This document shows positions 18,289 through 27,795 of a stretch of DNA of 64,000 nucleotides, piece after piece. Made by a program: the position numbers and the translations under genes. The stretch comes from Candidatus Anammoxibacter sp. (GTDB lineage: Bacteria > Planctomycetota > Brocadiia > Brocadiales > Anammoxibacteraceae), in assembly GCA_021777105.1 (NCBI GenBank), contig JAIQZQ010000042.1, positions 1 to 64,000 of the forward strand. The letters run 5' to 3'. A model generated the notes under the pieces. The model was not told where the DNA came from, searched no databases, and was given only the letters and a program-made list of their open reading frames with translations. The first letter of the stretch is position 1. The number at the start of each line of letters is the position of its first letter.

Positions 18289-19584
18289 CTACAGCCTCAC
18301 AATATGACTATCCTTAAAATCTTTTAACGCGTTTCGCGTGTCAACTACGATGTTTGAATTATTTACAATAAATTCATAATCAAAATCCTTATGGTCTGTG
18401 ATTACCGCAACGCAGTCAGCAATGCCCAAAGTCTCCTCGGTCACCGGTTGCGCCTTAAGCAGTGTATCGTTAAGCTTAATCTCCGGGATATAACTATCGG
18501 AATACGTGACAATCGCCCCTTTTGCTAAAAGAACCGAAATAATGTCAAGCGACGGAGCTTCGCGCACATCGTTCATATCGCTTTTGTACGCCACGCCCAG
18601 CAAATGCACGCGCGAGCCGTTAACGCTCTGCTTTACGCTGTTTAATGCATTGGCTATCTTTTCAACCACAAAATGCGGCATAAGACCGTTAACCTGAGCC
18701 GCAAGCTCAATGAACCTGGCCTCAAACCCTGACATCTTCGCTTTCCACGATAGGTAAAACGGATCAATAGGGATGCAATGCCCGCCCAAACCAGGCCCCG
18801 GATAAAACGGCATAAAGCCGAAAGGTTTGGTCGCGGCAGCGTCAATCACCTCCCAAACGTTGATGCCTAGATTTGAGCACATCAAGGCCATCTCGTTGAC
18901 AAGCCCGATATTTACGCTCCTGAATGTGTTTTCAAGCAATTTTACAGTTTCAGCCACTTTAGTTGATGAAACAGGCACAATAGTCTCCATTACCTGCTCG
19001 TACAGGCAAGTTGCAAGCTCAGTGCATTCAGGCGTTATGCCGCCTATAACTTTAGGAATGTTTTTGGTCTTGAACTTTGCGTTGCCCGGGTCTACCCTTT
19101 CAGGCGAGAACGCCAGGTAAAAATCAACACCGGCCTTTAAACCAGACTCTTCCAGGATTGGAAGCACAAGTTCATCAGTTGTGCCCGGATACGTAGTGCT
19201 TTCAAGTATAATAAGCTGCCCCTTTCTCAGGAACTTCGTTATCTGATTCGTTGCGTCCACAATGAAAGACATGTCCGGATCCTTTGTTTTCCTCAAAGGA
19301 GTCGGCACGCATATGCTTATTGAATCAAGCTCGGAGACCCGTTCAAAATCAGCCACAGCCTCAAGTTTGCCCGCGCCCAGAAACTGCTGAATATCCTTGT
19401 CGCTCACATCCATAATAGGCGATTTGCAGTTGTTGATAGATTTAACCTTTTCCGGGTTCTTGTCAATGCCTATAACATTGAATCCGGACTTTGCAAATTC
19501 AACGGCAAGCGCAAGCCCAACATAGCCCAAACCTATTACGCCGATCTTTGCGTTTTTTGACCTGAAATTTTCTTTTAACTCCAT
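18289..19584 (-). CDS. wbpA: UDP-N-acetyl-hexosamine 6-dehydrogenase (nucleotide-sugar dehydrogenase)
   Basis: A 431-residue NAD-dependent enzyme of the UDP-glucose/UDP-ManNAc dehydrogenase family. Rossmann motif IGVIGLGYVGLALAVEFAKS at residues 15-34, ICVPTP, ESTTYPGTT, SPERVDPG, the Lys-bearing TKVAETVKLLENTFRSVNI and the catalytic Cys in GPGLGGHCIPIDPFYLSWKA, followed by the C-terminal UDP-binding domain (LLGVAYKSDMNDVREAPSL). The wording of SPERVDPGN and KAKMSGF resembles WbpA-type enzymes that oxidise UDP-GlcNAc to the uronic acid for polysaccharide synthesis, rather than UDP-glucose dehydrogenase. No other polysaccharide genes are adjacent. Substrate choice is an inference. Confidence 0.88.
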   Translation of the reverse strand: MELKENFRSKNAKIGVIGLGYVGLALAVEFAKSGFNVIGIDKNPEKVKSINNCKSPIMDVSDKDIQQFLGAGKLEAVADFERVSELDSISICVPTPLRKTKDPDMSFIVDATNQITKFLRKGQLIILESTTYPGTTDELVLPILEESGLKAGVDFYLAFSPERVDPGNAKFKTKNIPKVIGGITPECTELATCLYEQVMETIVPVSSTKVAETVKLLENTFRSVNIGLVNEMALMCSNLGINVWEVIDAAATKPFGFMPFYPGPGLGGHCIPIDPFYLSWKAKMSGFEARFIELAAQVNGLMPHFVVEKIANALNSVKQSVNGSRVHLLGVAYKSDMNDVREAPSLDIISVLLAKGAIVTYSDSYIPEIKLNDTLLKAQPVTEETLGIADCVAVITDHKDFDYEFIVNNSNIVVDTRNALKDFKDSHIVRL

Positions 19585-19997
19585 ATCGTTATTAATGTTA
19601 GAAACGGTTTATAATCCTTAGAATATTTATAATTTTTTAATACTATACCTGCGCCGTTAAGGTATGTCAATAAAAATGGAACATGCGATTTTAACGGCAA
19701 TTGCCCCATAGCGGCATTTTACAATTACGGTCATTTCAAGCGAAATTTCAATAATTCTCGCAAAATTAAAAGAAACCACATTTTTCTCGGATTTTGACGT
19801 TAATTACAATGCCGGCCTTGCCTTTTTTACCTTTTACTTATCCGGCTTAGTTTGTAAATGTTACATGCGCAATTTGTAAAAATTACAAATATATAATATG
19901 GCCGCCCTTTCCTATAATGACTCTTCATTTTTAAAATATCGCCTATTTGCAGCGCTCCTTACAACATTTTAATATTTAATCAACAAAAATAGTCTAT

Positions 19998-20015
19998 TCG
20001 GCATGCCGCTTGCAT
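19998..20015 (+). promoter_or_regulatory. Candidate sigma54 (-24/-12) promoter
   Basis: CGGCATGCCGCTTGCA has GG and GC separated by exactly ten bases and matches the TGGCAC-N5-TTGC consensus at all but two positions. It points toward the REC-PAS gene, with a 355-bp leader. Found by eye only. Confidence 0.45.
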
Positions 20016-20131
20016 TTTAGTGACATTTCAATTTTTGCGCAGGTGTTTAATGTTTTAAACAGATAAAAGAGCTTTTTCAAGAACCACATCATGTTGATTA
20101 AATTATTTTTGCGTTCATACTGCGCAAAGAT

Positions 20132-20159
20132 TTGTTTTTTCAGCAATTTCAGGTATAAT
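20132..20159 (+). promoter_or_regulatory. Candidate sigma70 promoter for the REC-PAS gene
   Basis: TTGTTT (-35), 16-bp spacer, perfect TATAAT (-10) at 20154-20159. The -35 is weak. Confidence 0.4.
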
Positions 20160-20371
20160 AAAAGCGTTGTTTTCTGTAAAAATAGTATTTTACGAAGATG
20201 GACATACTTATAACAGAAACGGTAAGTTCGTAGTTACGTTGCCGTAAGTTGATGTCGTTACGATAATTAAAAAAACATAGTCGAACAAAAACAAACCTGC
20301 CTTTTTTTTGGTTCCCATTATGCTAAAAATTATATATTTCTTAACGCGATGGATATGAAAACAGTAAAACC

Positions 20372-21544
20372 ATGGATAAAATTAAAATTCTTATTGTAGA
20401 AGACCAAAGAACCACCGCAAAAAAGATAAAAGGCGATCTGGAGAAATTTGGTTACGAGATCACGGCAATAGTGGAAGCCGGCGAAGATGTGCTGGAAAGA
20501 GTAAACGGCAACAAACCAGATCTGGCGCTGATGGACATCATATTAAAAGGCAAAATGGACGGCATTGAAGCCGCCAAAAATTTGCAAGCCAAATATGACA
20601 TCCCCGTTGTCTACCTTACCGCTTACGCCGATGAAGACCTGTTTGGCCGGGCGCTGTTAACCGAGCCGTTCGGCTACCTCATAAAACCCTTTGAAGGCAG
20701 GGAATTAAACACAACCATAAGAGCCGCGCTATATAAACACCACACAGAGAAACAATTAAGGCAATATAAACACAATATGGAAAAACTGGTGGATGAGAAG
20801 ACTCTCCAAATGCTTGCCACATCAACAGTATTGGGCAACAAGGGACTTCTCAAACAACACGTTGACGACCACATACGAAAGCTGCATAGAGTTATCGAAC
20901 AAACACCCGCCCTGGTTGTAATAACCGACACCAAAGGCGTGATTGAGTACGCAAACCCCGCATTCACAAAATTAACCGGTTACGCAGTTGACGAAGTTAT
21001 CGGCAAAAACCCTAAAGTGCTGAAATCCGGCACGCAATCGTCTGAATTTTATAAAAAAATGTGGGACACAATTATTTCGGGCCGCGACTGGTCCAACGAA
21101 ATGTGCAACCGGAAAAAAGACGGAAGTGTTTATTGGGAGCTGGCTTATGTAACGCCGTTAAGAGACACGCGCGGAAACATTTCCAACTTTGTTAAAACTT
21201 CCGAAGATATAACTGAACGCAAATTGATGGAAGAGGAGTTGAAGAAATCGCATAGAGAACTTGAAAGCAAGGTAATTAAACGCACCGAAGATTTGTCTAA
21301 AACAAACGCGCAGCTTCAAAAAGAGATCGAAGAAAGAAAAAAACTTATCAATGAACTTGAGGAAGCCCTGACTCAGGTCAAAACATTGAGCGGATTTATC
21401 CCAATTTGCGCCTCATGCAAAAAGATACGCGACGACAAAGGCTATTGGGACCACCTTGAACAATACTTAAGAGAGCATTCCAACGCGGAATTCACCCACA
21501 GCATCTGCCCTGATTGCCAGAAAGAGTTGTATAAGCAGATTTAA
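20372..21544 (+). CDS. REC-PAS signalling protein with CxxC...CxxC tail
   Basis: A 390-residue protein. Receiver domain 1-120 with Asp55 (LALMDIILKG) and Lys105; PAS/PAC domain about 172-283 (ANPAFTKLTGY, GKNPKVLKSGTQ, EDITERKLMEEEL); a long coiled coil 284-340; and a C-terminal motif IPICASCKKIRDDKGYW ... HSICPDC with Cys346, Cys349, Cys379, Cys382. That tail recurs at the ends of many regulators and PAS proteins and looks like a zinc or metal site. There is no DNA-binding, kinase or cyclase domain, so the protein probably acts by protein contacts. No cognate kinase is adjacent. The PAS has no obvious haem or flavin residue. Confidence 0.87.
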   Translation: MDKIKILIVEDQRTTAKKIKGDLEKFGYEITAIVEAGEDVLERVNGNKPDLALMDIILKGKMDGIEAAKNLQAKYDIPVVYLTAYADEDLFGRALLTEPFGYLIKPFEGRELNTTIRAALYKHHTEKQLRQYKHNMEKLVDEKTLQMLATSTVLGNKGLLKQHVDDHIRKLHRVIEQTPALVVITDTKGVIEYANPAFTKLTGYAVDEVIGKNPKVLKSGTQSSEFYKKMWDTIISGRDWSNEMCNRKKDGSVYWELAYVTPLRDTRGNISNFVKTSEDITERKLMEEELKKSHRELESKVIKRTEDLSKTNAQLQKEIEERKKLINELEEALTQVKTLSGFIPICASCKKIRDDKGYWDHLEQYLREHSNAEFTHSICPDCQKELYKQI

Positions 21545-21599
21545 GCGCGTAGCGCGAAGAGCGCATTTAAATAGTGGCACAGGCATCCTGCCTGTGTTT
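21544..21599. repeat. Heptamer array followed by a CACAGGCA palindrome
   Basis: AGCGCGT, AGCGCGA, AGAGCGC at 21544-21564, starting at the stop codon. At 21578-21596 follows the palindrome CACAGGCATCCTGCCTGTG of a family found about seven times in the window. Confidence 0.8.
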
Positions 21600-21661
21600 C
21601 AAGACTTTCATCCTCGTTCCAAAACCCCTGCTTCGCGTTTAAATTAGAAGCAACCATTCAT

Positions 21662-23119
21662 TCACTTTTTACTTACTCTGGTTAAGTTTTCCACCGCCTT
21701 CTCTTTTTCACGCTCCAACGTATTGCTTTTTGCAACAGTATATGGTTTATTATTATCAAGCTTTTTGCAAAACTCAGGCAACGCCGCTATATTTTCTCTT
21801 GCCGTTTGTTGGATATCGCTTATACCGGGCAGATCAACGCAAATCTTCCCGCCCGCAATCACAGGCTCCAGAAGGGTTTTGATCTTCAATCCGCTTTGCC
21901 CCCCTGCCTGTTTTGAAATATCCATAGCATTTGAAAATTGCGATTGAAAGTTTGCATCGTTCGGATCAAACCGCTCATTGGCAAGGCCGATAACATCTCC
22001 AACAAACTTGCCTTTGCTATTTACAACTCGGTAAATCTGCTTTTTAAACGGATATGTTGATTTGTCGCGGCTTAATTTGATCTTGGGAATAGTTTGGCCG
22101 TCCACCACCTGCTCAACCAGCTTATAAACGCATCCGAGCGAAGGGCAATCTTTTGACACAACCATCTCCGTGCCCACGCCAAATACATCAACAGGCGCGC
22201 CTTCATCCAGAAGATGTTTGATTTTATGCTCATTCAAATCGCCGCTGACAACAATCTTTGCGTTCATTAATCCCTCATTGTCAAGAATTGCGCGCGTTTC
22301 CTTGCTAAGTTTAACAAGATCGCCGCTGTCCAGACGAACCCCTTTTAGCTTTTCGTTGATTTTCGCGGCCAGCCGCGCCCCATTAATTGTGTCGTAAGTG
22401 TCTATAAGCAAAACAGAGTCATCAGGAAAAACATTGTCGAATTTTTTAAACGCCTCTTCCTCGTCGCCCACGGCCATCACCCACGAGTGCGCCATTGTTC
22501 CCATAACCGGCAGGCCAAGCTCGCAGCCCGCCAACACGTTCGACGTCCCCGCGCACCCGCCGATATATCCCGCGCGCGCAGCCAATACCCCGGCCTGCGC
22601 CCCATGAGCCCGCCTGGTTCCAAAATCAATAACAGACTTGCCTTGCGCGGCCAAAGCCACCCGCGCCGCCTTTGAAGCAATCAAAGATTGAAAACCCAAC
22701 GTAGACAGAAGATACGTCTCCATAACCTGACACTCGATCAACGGCGCCGACACCCTTAAAACAGGCTCATCCCCAAAGAAAACAGAGCCCTCGGGCGCGG
22801 CAAAAATATCGCCGCTAAACTTAAAACCCTCAAGATATTTAAAAAACGCCCCCTCCACATTTGAAAAAACAGGCAACCCCTTAATATAATCAACCGACTC
22901 TTTTGAAAACCCAAGATTCAGGATGTAATGCAGAGCCTGCTCCAAACCGGCAGCCACAAAAAACGACCGCTTCTCCGGCATTCCCCTGACCCACAACTCA
23001 AAAGTCGCCCAATCATCCATACCATATTTGTGCAGCCCAGCAGCCATGGTTAACTGGTATAAGTCCGTGGCGGCCCCAAGATTAGAATCCGTTAAAAATA
23101 GTGATTTAGGTCTATTCAT
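21662..23119 (-). CDS. pncB: Nicotinate phosphoribosyltransferase
   Basis: About 485 residues from the ATG at 23119; the TTG nine codons upstream is a less likely start. The type II PRTase fold of the NAD salvage enzyme is clear: TDLYQLTMA near the N-terminus (SNLGAATDLYQLTMAAGLHK), FGTRRAHGAQAG, the phospho-acceptor His in GTMAHSWVMA, LIDTYDTINGA, GVRLDSGDL and FGVGTEMVVSKD. It makes nicotinate mononucleotide from nicotinate and phosphoribosyl pyrophosphate with ATP hydrolysis. Its start has only a weak ribosome site. It stands alone between the REC-PAS gene (convergent) and msrA (divergent). Confidence 0.95.
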   Translation of the reverse strand: MNRPKSLFLTDSNLGAATDLYQLTMAAGLHKYGMDDWATFELWVRGMPEKRSFFVAAGLEQALHYILNLGFSKESVDYIKGLPVFSNVEGAFFKYLEGFKFSGDIFAAPEGSVFFGDEPVLRVSAPLIECQVMETYLLSTLGFQSLIASKAARVALAAQGKSVIDFGTRRAHGAQAGVLAARAGYIGGCAGTSNVLAGCELGLPVMGTMAHSWVMAVGDEEEAFKKFDNVFPDDSVLLIDTYDTINGARLAAKINEKLKGVRLDSGDLVKLSKETRAILDNEGLMNAKIVVSGDLNEHKIKHLLDEGAPVDVFGVGTEMVVSKDCPSLGCVYKLVEQVVDGQTIPKIKLSRDKSTYPFKKQIYRVVNSKGKFVGDVIGLANERFDPNDANFQSQFSNAMDISKQAGGQSGLKIKTLLEPVIAGGKICVDLPGISDIQQTARENIAALPEFCKKLDNNKPYTVAKSNTLEREKEKAVENLTRVSKK

Positions 23120-23209
23120 TATGTTTAAATTGAAAAAATTTTCCAAGGCAGGTTACAGCCCCCCCCTAACCATTACCCACAACTTTAAACGCGAAACTAC
23201 AAACAACGA

Positions 23210-23251
23210 ACAACCTCCCTTCTAAAAAGAGGGGAACGAGGGGTGTGTAAA
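23210..23251. repeat. CT-rich interspersed repeat, copy A
   Basis: AACAACCTCCCTTCTAAAAA followed by GAGGGGAACGAGGGGTGTGT. The same block occurs inverted at 50098-50142, next to a PIN gene fragment, and its first half at 3934-3953. Confidence 0.75.
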
Positions 23252-23396
23252 TACTCTATGCGCCCAAAAAAATCTCAGACTTTTACCACACTTTTGCCTT
23301 TTTACTGTTTCCTTTTACCTTGTTTTTTGTATAATTTACCATTATTGTCTATTTTTTAATTCTACAACCACCGGTTATTGAATACAACACATTAAC

Positions 23397-24026
23397 ATGA
23401 AACTATTAATTAAACTGTTTTTTATTATATCTATTATTTCAGCAAACAATTTATACGCAAACACTAAAATGGAAAAAGAGAACAATACCGAAAGAGTTGA
23501 AACCGCCACATTTGCCGGAGGATGTTTCTGGTGCATGCAACCCCCGTTTGACAAACTTGACGGAGTAGTTTCCACATTTGTCGGCTACACAGGAGGCGCG
23601 ACTGAATACCCAACCTACGAAGAAGTGTGCTCCGGCTCAAGCGGACATGCCGAAGCAATAGAGGTAGTTTTCGACCCATCGAAAATATCGTATACGGAAT
23701 TGCTAAACACATTCTGGCGAAACATAAACCCCACCACCCTTAACGGACAGTTTGCCGATAGAGGCACACAGTACAGAACAGCCATCTTCTATCACTCAGA
23801 CGATCAACAAATCCAGGGCCAAGCCTCAAAAGACGCCCTGCAAAAGTCCGGCAAATACGCCCAGCCAATCGTCACCGAAATAACCCAGGCAACAACATTT
23901 TACAAAGCCGAAGAGTACCACCAGAAATACTACATGAAAGATCCATACAGATACAAATCATATAAAATTGGCTCAGGCAGAGCCGACCATATTAAGAAGA
24001 TGTGGGGAGATGGGGACGACAAGTAA
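23397..24026 (+). CDS. msrA: Periplasmic peptide methionine sulfoxide reductase MsrA
   Basis: A 209-residue MsrA with an N-terminal signal peptide (about 1-21, ending LYANT), so it should repair oxidised methionine outside the cytoplasm. The active-site run is TFAGGCFWCMQPPF with catalytic Cys43 and a second Cys at 46. The sulfoxide-binding Glu and partner Tyr are present in GYTGGATEYPTYEEVCSGSSGHAE. The residue after CM is Gln where most have Glu; this position is not the catalytic one. QFADRGTQYRTAIFYH and AEEYHQKYY complete the family. No MsrB domain is fused. Export to the envelope fits a cell with a busy periplasmic respiratory chain. Confidence 0.94.
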   Translation: MKLLIKLFFIISIISANNLYANTKMEKENNTERVETATFAGGCFWCMQPPFDKLDGVVSTFVGYTGGATEYPTYEEVCSGSSGHAEAIEVVFDPSKISYTELLNTFWRNINPTTLNGQFADRGTQYRTAIFYHSDDQQIQGQASKDALQKSGKYAQPIVTEITQATTFYKAEEYHQKYYMKDPYRYKSYKIGSGRADHIKKMWGDGDDK

Positions 24027-24167
24027 TTGGTCATTGGTAAGAAATAAAATTGAACAAATAGTGGCACAGGCTTCCAGCCTGTGTTTCAATTAAAAGACTG
24101 GTTACAAGGCTCCTGCCTTGTAACCGGATGTCCGAAGAGGCTCCGCCTCTTTTCGCGTTGCAGTTGT
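24008..24167. repeat. 160-bp composite repeat, copy A, includes the 3' end of msrA
   Basis: The block runs from the last codons of msrA through a heptamer pair (AATTGGT, CATTGGT), a CACAGGC palindrome (24064-24083), GGTTACAAGGCTCCTGCCTT plus GTAACCGG, and AGAGGCTCCGCCTCTTTTCG. It is repeated, same order and orientation, at 27796-27950. Confidence 0.85.
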
Positions 24168-24248
24168 TAAACATATACGCGAAGCTGTGGCTTCACGCAT
24201 TGCGCGTTACAAAGCAGGGGCTTTGTTTTGATTTTTGAATAAATTAAA

Positions 24249-24357
24249 AGCTGGAGCAGTCTTGTAGACTGCTTCTAAATGTTTTTGCTTTGCGATTTGG
24301 TAAAACTGTTAAATATCTTGTCAAAATTTGTCACGATTTGATTTATAAGACACTAAA
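24249..24357. repeat. GCAGTCTTGTAGACTGC / TATCTTGTCAAA repeat, copy A
   Basis: AGCTGGAGCAGTCTTGTAGA and, 40 bases on, TTAAATATCTTGTCAAAATT TGTCAC, ending at the stop codon of the PD-(D/E)XK gene. Copy B is at 61686-61836, with the same two parts in the same order. Confidence 0.75.
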
Positions 24358-25267
24358 TTTCCAAATCCTCAATTCTATCGCAAACTACTATCTTTTCGCC
24401 CAGAGCCTCAAGCTCATCCGGCGAATTAATCATATTTAACCGGTTTTTTGCCTCAGGTTGCAAAGCCCCCCATTTTCTTTCAATTTGCCGAATTAACAAC
24501 GCCCTTTCACCTTCCAGCTTTCCCTCGTTTTTAGCTTTGTCCTCATGCTCTTTTACCATCTCATCATACGCGCTTATCATTGTATTTGCCTCCTCGTATT
24601 CATTTTGATAAAGATACTCTTTAAATTCGGTCAGTTCATCTCTTTTAAGGTTTAATATTCTTTCTATAAAATCTATTACAACCGCTCTGTCCTTTTCATT
24701 CAAATTATACCCTGATAGCTTATTCAATGCTTTTGCCATTACAAGAGCTTTTGAATCGTTCCCGCGATCCATATGCGCCAATAATGCCGCCACTATAGGA
24801 TTGTCCGAGTCAAGATATTCATTATAATCATAATCGCACAGATTTTTAACTTCAAATTCATATCGTATCTTTGTGCTGAAACAGACTTCTTCATAGCTAT
24901 TCGGCAATCTTGCCCCTGATTTATTATCTCCAATATATATGGCCAAAGCAAATACAGGTTCATCGTGCTCCATTGTAATCACTTTGTAGTAATTAAACAT
25001 CCTTTTGCCAAAATAGGACTCTATCTCTTTCTGTATTTCTATATGAATCAAAATGAATGTATGCCCGCCGCTTTTCAACCGCACCTTTGCAAGCACATCC
25101 ACAAACTTTTTCTTTCCATGCAGTTGGCCGGTGTATAACTCCTTGTCAATAAATTGAGGTTCCACTTTAAAGTCTATCTTCTCCGCCACTTCCGGGCAAA
25201 AAAACATAATAAACCATTTGAAGAAATTCTTTATCAACCTTTTGTATAGCTGGTCAAAATCCGGCAT
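24353..25267 (-). CDS. PD-(D/E)XK nuclease-fold protein of the Rpn/transposase-like family
   Basis: A 304-residue protein. N-terminal PD-(D/E)XK fold: Asp57 in FVDVLAKVRL and Glu77-x-Gln79 in FILIHIEIQKE, the D...ExQ pattern seen in Rpn and related proteins; a C-terminal DUF4351-like helical tail (ALLIRQIERKWGALQPEAKN). Such genes occur in many copies in cyanobacterial, anammox and Nitrospirota genomes; the E. coli Rpn relatives promote recA-independent recombination. The C-terminal region also has the SDYN-like helical run LKRDELTEFKEYLYQNEYEE. No inverted repeats frame the gene. A nuclease role is inferred from the fold. Confidence 0.82.
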   Translation of the reverse strand: MPDFDQLYKRLIKNFFKWFIMFFCPEVAEKIDFKVEPQFIDKELYTGQLHGKKKFVDVLAKVRLKSGGHTFILIHIEIQKEIESYFGKRMFNYYKVITMEHDEPVFALAIYIGDNKSGARLPNSYEEVCFSTKIRYEFEVKNLCDYDYNEYLDSDNPIVAALLAHMDRGNDSKALVMAKALNKLSGYNLNEKDRAVVIDFIERILNLKRDELTEFKEYLYQNEYEEANTMISAYDEMVKEHEDKAKNEGKLEGERALLIRQIERKWGALQPEAKNRLNMINSPDELEALGEKIVVCDRIEDLEI

Positions 25268-25397
25268 TGCAATACCATATCCAAAAAAGATCTAAAAACT
25301 TATAAATGCCTTTTCAGTCAAAATATATAGAATACGGCTATCAACACTTAAAAAATTGTATAATTTACTTCTTTCCGCTTTTGCTACTTGAAGTTTT

Positions 25398-26588
25398 TTA
25401 ACTTTCACTCTCTGTGATAAACGCGTCATCAGGTTCTTGAAGGCTTATTTTGCCGCCAAACAACTCCTCAAACGCTATTAGAACAGGGTCCTCTGAATTA
25501 GTTTCAATAAGTTTAGGCAATCCTTTATTTAATTGTTTCACTCTTTTGTGTATAAGTACCTCCAGTCTTGATGATTTTGTTCCCAGAGTGATATTTTCAT
25601 CCATATGGCCTAAAAAACGATCCTTATCCACGTCTCTATACAATTTTTTCAACTCTTCCTGCTTGCCTTGCGACTTTAACGTCTCCGCCAAACCATAACG
25701 CGTATCTTTGGTGACCGCTTTCTCATTCTCGGATTGAATGCATTGCCAGATGTACATGACGTCAATTAAGGGCCATTGACCTTTTAAAACCTCTTTTAAA
25801 AGCTGGGGATATGACTCTATATATTCCAAGAACCGTTTGGCCCAGAATGTTTCCGACCTTGGATACGCGTTGTTCAAAATGCGAACGGCGTATTGCAAAA
25901 TTGATTTGCCGTCATCAACCTTTAACGCAGCTTCATGCATAGCCTTTAACCCTTTGTCAATGCGTCCCATTGACACGACAATGCCGGCATCGCGTTGTTC
26001 AGGCTCAGGATGTATCCACAACAGCCCCTTCCACGCTTGATAAATCAGCCCTTTCCATTCATTGTCCTCACCGTTTTTAGAAGCAGGGTCTCTCTTCAAA
26101 ACGTCAAACCAGACATGCTCAAATGAGTCGTCAATCTGTTGAGTGACAATTGCCTGGCGCATCTGCGCCCTGATTCGGATAAAATCGCCTGCCAGGATAT
26201 CAAACTGTGATTCCGTCAAATAATAATCTTTTAGAGATTGAAATAGCTTTGAATTTGCGGGTAGGTATGAGGCAAGCAAAAAGATATTAAACAGTTGCAA
26301 ACCGTCGCCAATAATATTAACCGCATCATGTTCAGAGCCCCCTGCCCAGCCTGTTTCAATGGCGGTAGCGGCATTGTCAACCAAGCCGGCGGTTAGCGCG
26401 GCCAGGCTGTTCGCCAATTCGCGGTCAAGACCGTCAAAACTCATTGCCTGATACACAACATCCGCAGCCAAATCGTCGTTGCCCAAAGCGGGTAGATGCC
26501 TGCCGCCCAGACATTGCAATAGCATGTCGGCGTTGTTATGATCAACAGCTTCTTTTAAAATGTTGGTTAGCTTAATAAAAGGATTCAT
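25398..26588 (-). CDS. Unrecognised alpha-helical protein
   Basis: 396 residues, no signal peptide, no membrane segment, predicted almost wholly alpha-helical and acidic at the end (PDDAFITESES). It has several Trp-rich helix pairs (KGLIYQAWKGLLWIHPEPEQ, YIWQCIQSENEKAV) that hint at a helical-repeat (TPR/HEAT-like) scaffold. I do not recognise the family. It follows another unknown gene (26651-27748) on the same strand with a 62-bp spacer that holds a half palindrome of the CACAGGCA type. The two could work together; nothing else nearby gives a clue. Confidence 0.6.
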   Translation of the reverse strand: MNPFIKLTNILKEAVDHNNADMLLQCLGGRHLPALGNDDLAADVVYQAMSFDGLDRELANSLAALTAGLVDNAATAIETGWAGGSEHDAVNIIGDGLQLFNIFLLASYLPANSKLFQSLKDYYLTESQFDILAGDFIRIRAQMRQAIVTQQIDDSFEHVWFDVLKRDPASKNGEDNEWKGLIYQAWKGLLWIHPEPEQRDAGIVVSMGRIDKGLKAMHEAALKVDDGKSILQYAVRILNNAYPRSETFWAKRFLEYIESYPQLLKEVLKGQWPLIDVMYIWQCIQSENEKAVTKDTRYGLAETLKSQGKQEELKKLYRDVDKDRFLGHMDENITLGTKSSRLEVLIHKRVKQLNKGLPKLIETNSEDPVLIAFEELFGGKISLQEPDDAFITESES

Positions 26589-26650
26589 TTTTTGATCACA
26601 GGCAAGGATGCCTGTTTTACTAAAAAAAATTTTTTATAGTTTTATTTATT

Positions 26651-27748
26651 TCAGATTGTGTATTTATGCCTTTCAAACCATTCATTATCTTCCGTTTCTG
26701 TAAACTCACGCTTCAGGCGGTTATTGTGGGCGCGGCGAGTTTTAGGCAACTCGTTAAATTGTTGATGCTTTTCACCGGCAAAATCTTTTATCTGAACCAG
26801 CTCGCCTACGCGCGCTACAGCGGCCACTCCGTCCGGCAACGCCTTGTGCGCGATTTCCCTGCAAGCCGGCAGCGAAGCGTTTAACGGCATGGCGACTCCA
26901 TAATCGCTTGACGGAGGCGAAGGATAATGGTATGGCGACGCGCGAGTTTCAAGCATTGTGGGTCTGTACAATTGCCCGGCATCGGCGACGTTGTATCGCC
27001 AAATCAAAATCCATTCTTCCTCTTCAAAATGCCCCAATCCCAAGGCCAGGCATAGTTGCGCCCAATCCTTTTCCTGAATATACCCGGCAACTTCCTCGGC
27101 AAAACAGGCCCACCAGAAAGGTTTATATTCCCGCAATGTTCTGCGTAAAAGAAGAACCGTATTTCTAACAACATCATTGCCCTGACCGTTCAGCTCTGTT
27201 GCCAATTTATCTACATTTGCGTTAAAAATATTGTTGTCAGGCAAATGGGAGCCCAAGTTTCTTAACGTTAAATCACAGTTAGAGATTTTAGCAAATTCAT
27301 CTTCAAAAATATTTGGATCGGTAAACAAATGGTTTCTAGCCGCAAATTTTAACAAGCGGTTAAACGAGTCTACATGAACAAGCTGGTCAAACCCTGCAGG
27401 GCCGTTTGTGATAATGTTATTTCGATTGAGGGGATCAAAGCATGCGTGTTCATCTGTTTTAAGGGTTGAGCCGAAAGGCTTGGGATTTAACGGTTTGCCA
27501 TAGTTCATCCAGAACGCTTTCAGACCGGAGCCGTCTATATCTCTCGTTAAACCGGGGCTATTCAGAACGTTCCGTTCCCGTTCAATTGACACGCGGTGGT
27601 CCATGCGGCAATTGTCATGCAACGCGACATCGTCATGTCCGTCGGAAGCTTCAAGATCATTAAGCGCGCCGTCCCATTGATGGCCGGCGGCCGCGTTGCG
27701 ATCAAAAACCATGTTCGTTATGTTTTCAGCCTCAAGCTCTTTATTCAT
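26651..27748 (-). CDS. Unrecognised protein, partner of the next gene
   Basis: 365 residues, cytoplasmic by lack of signal or membrane segments. The first 90 residues are His/Asp-rich and polar (HQWDGALNDLEASDGHDDVA); the middle contains FWWACFAEEVAGYIQEKDWA and EEEWILIWRYNVADAGQLY; the C-terminus is basic and charged. I do not recognise the family and do not propose a function. Same-strand neighbour of the helical protein at 25398, probably one transcription unit. The coding frame is long and codon use looks like its neighbours, so it is probably a real gene. Confidence 0.6.
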   Translation of the reverse strand: MNKELEAENITNMVFDRNAAAGHQWDGALNDLEASDGHDDVALHDNCRMDHRVSIERERNVLNSPGLTRDIDGSGLKAFWMNYGKPLNPKPFGSTLKTDEHACFDPLNRNNIITNGPAGFDQLVHVDSFNRLLKFAARNHLFTDPNIFEDEFAKISNCDLTLRNLGSHLPDNNIFNANVDKLATELNGQGNDVVRNTVLLLRRTLREYKPFWWACFAEEVAGYIQEKDWAQLCLALGLGHFEEEEWILIWRYNVADAGQLYRPTMLETRASPYHYPSPPSSDYGVAMPLNASLPACREIAHKALPDGVAAVARVGELVQIKDFAGEKHQQFNELPKTRRAHNNRLKREFTETEDNEWFERHKYTI

Positions 27749-27795
27749 AACAGGTTATAGTAGCCGTTCAGGGTTTGGAAATCAATCATATAATG

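Larger units (their letters stand above)
19585..20371. other. 787-bp AT-rich gap between divergent genes
   Basis: No open frame or RNA gene is recognisable. It should hold the promoters for the dehydrogenase (leftward) and the REC-PAS gene (rightward); candidate sigma54 and sigma70 sites are listed separately. About 200 bases between the best promoter and the REC-PAS start are unexplained and could be a long leader. Confidence 0.5.
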
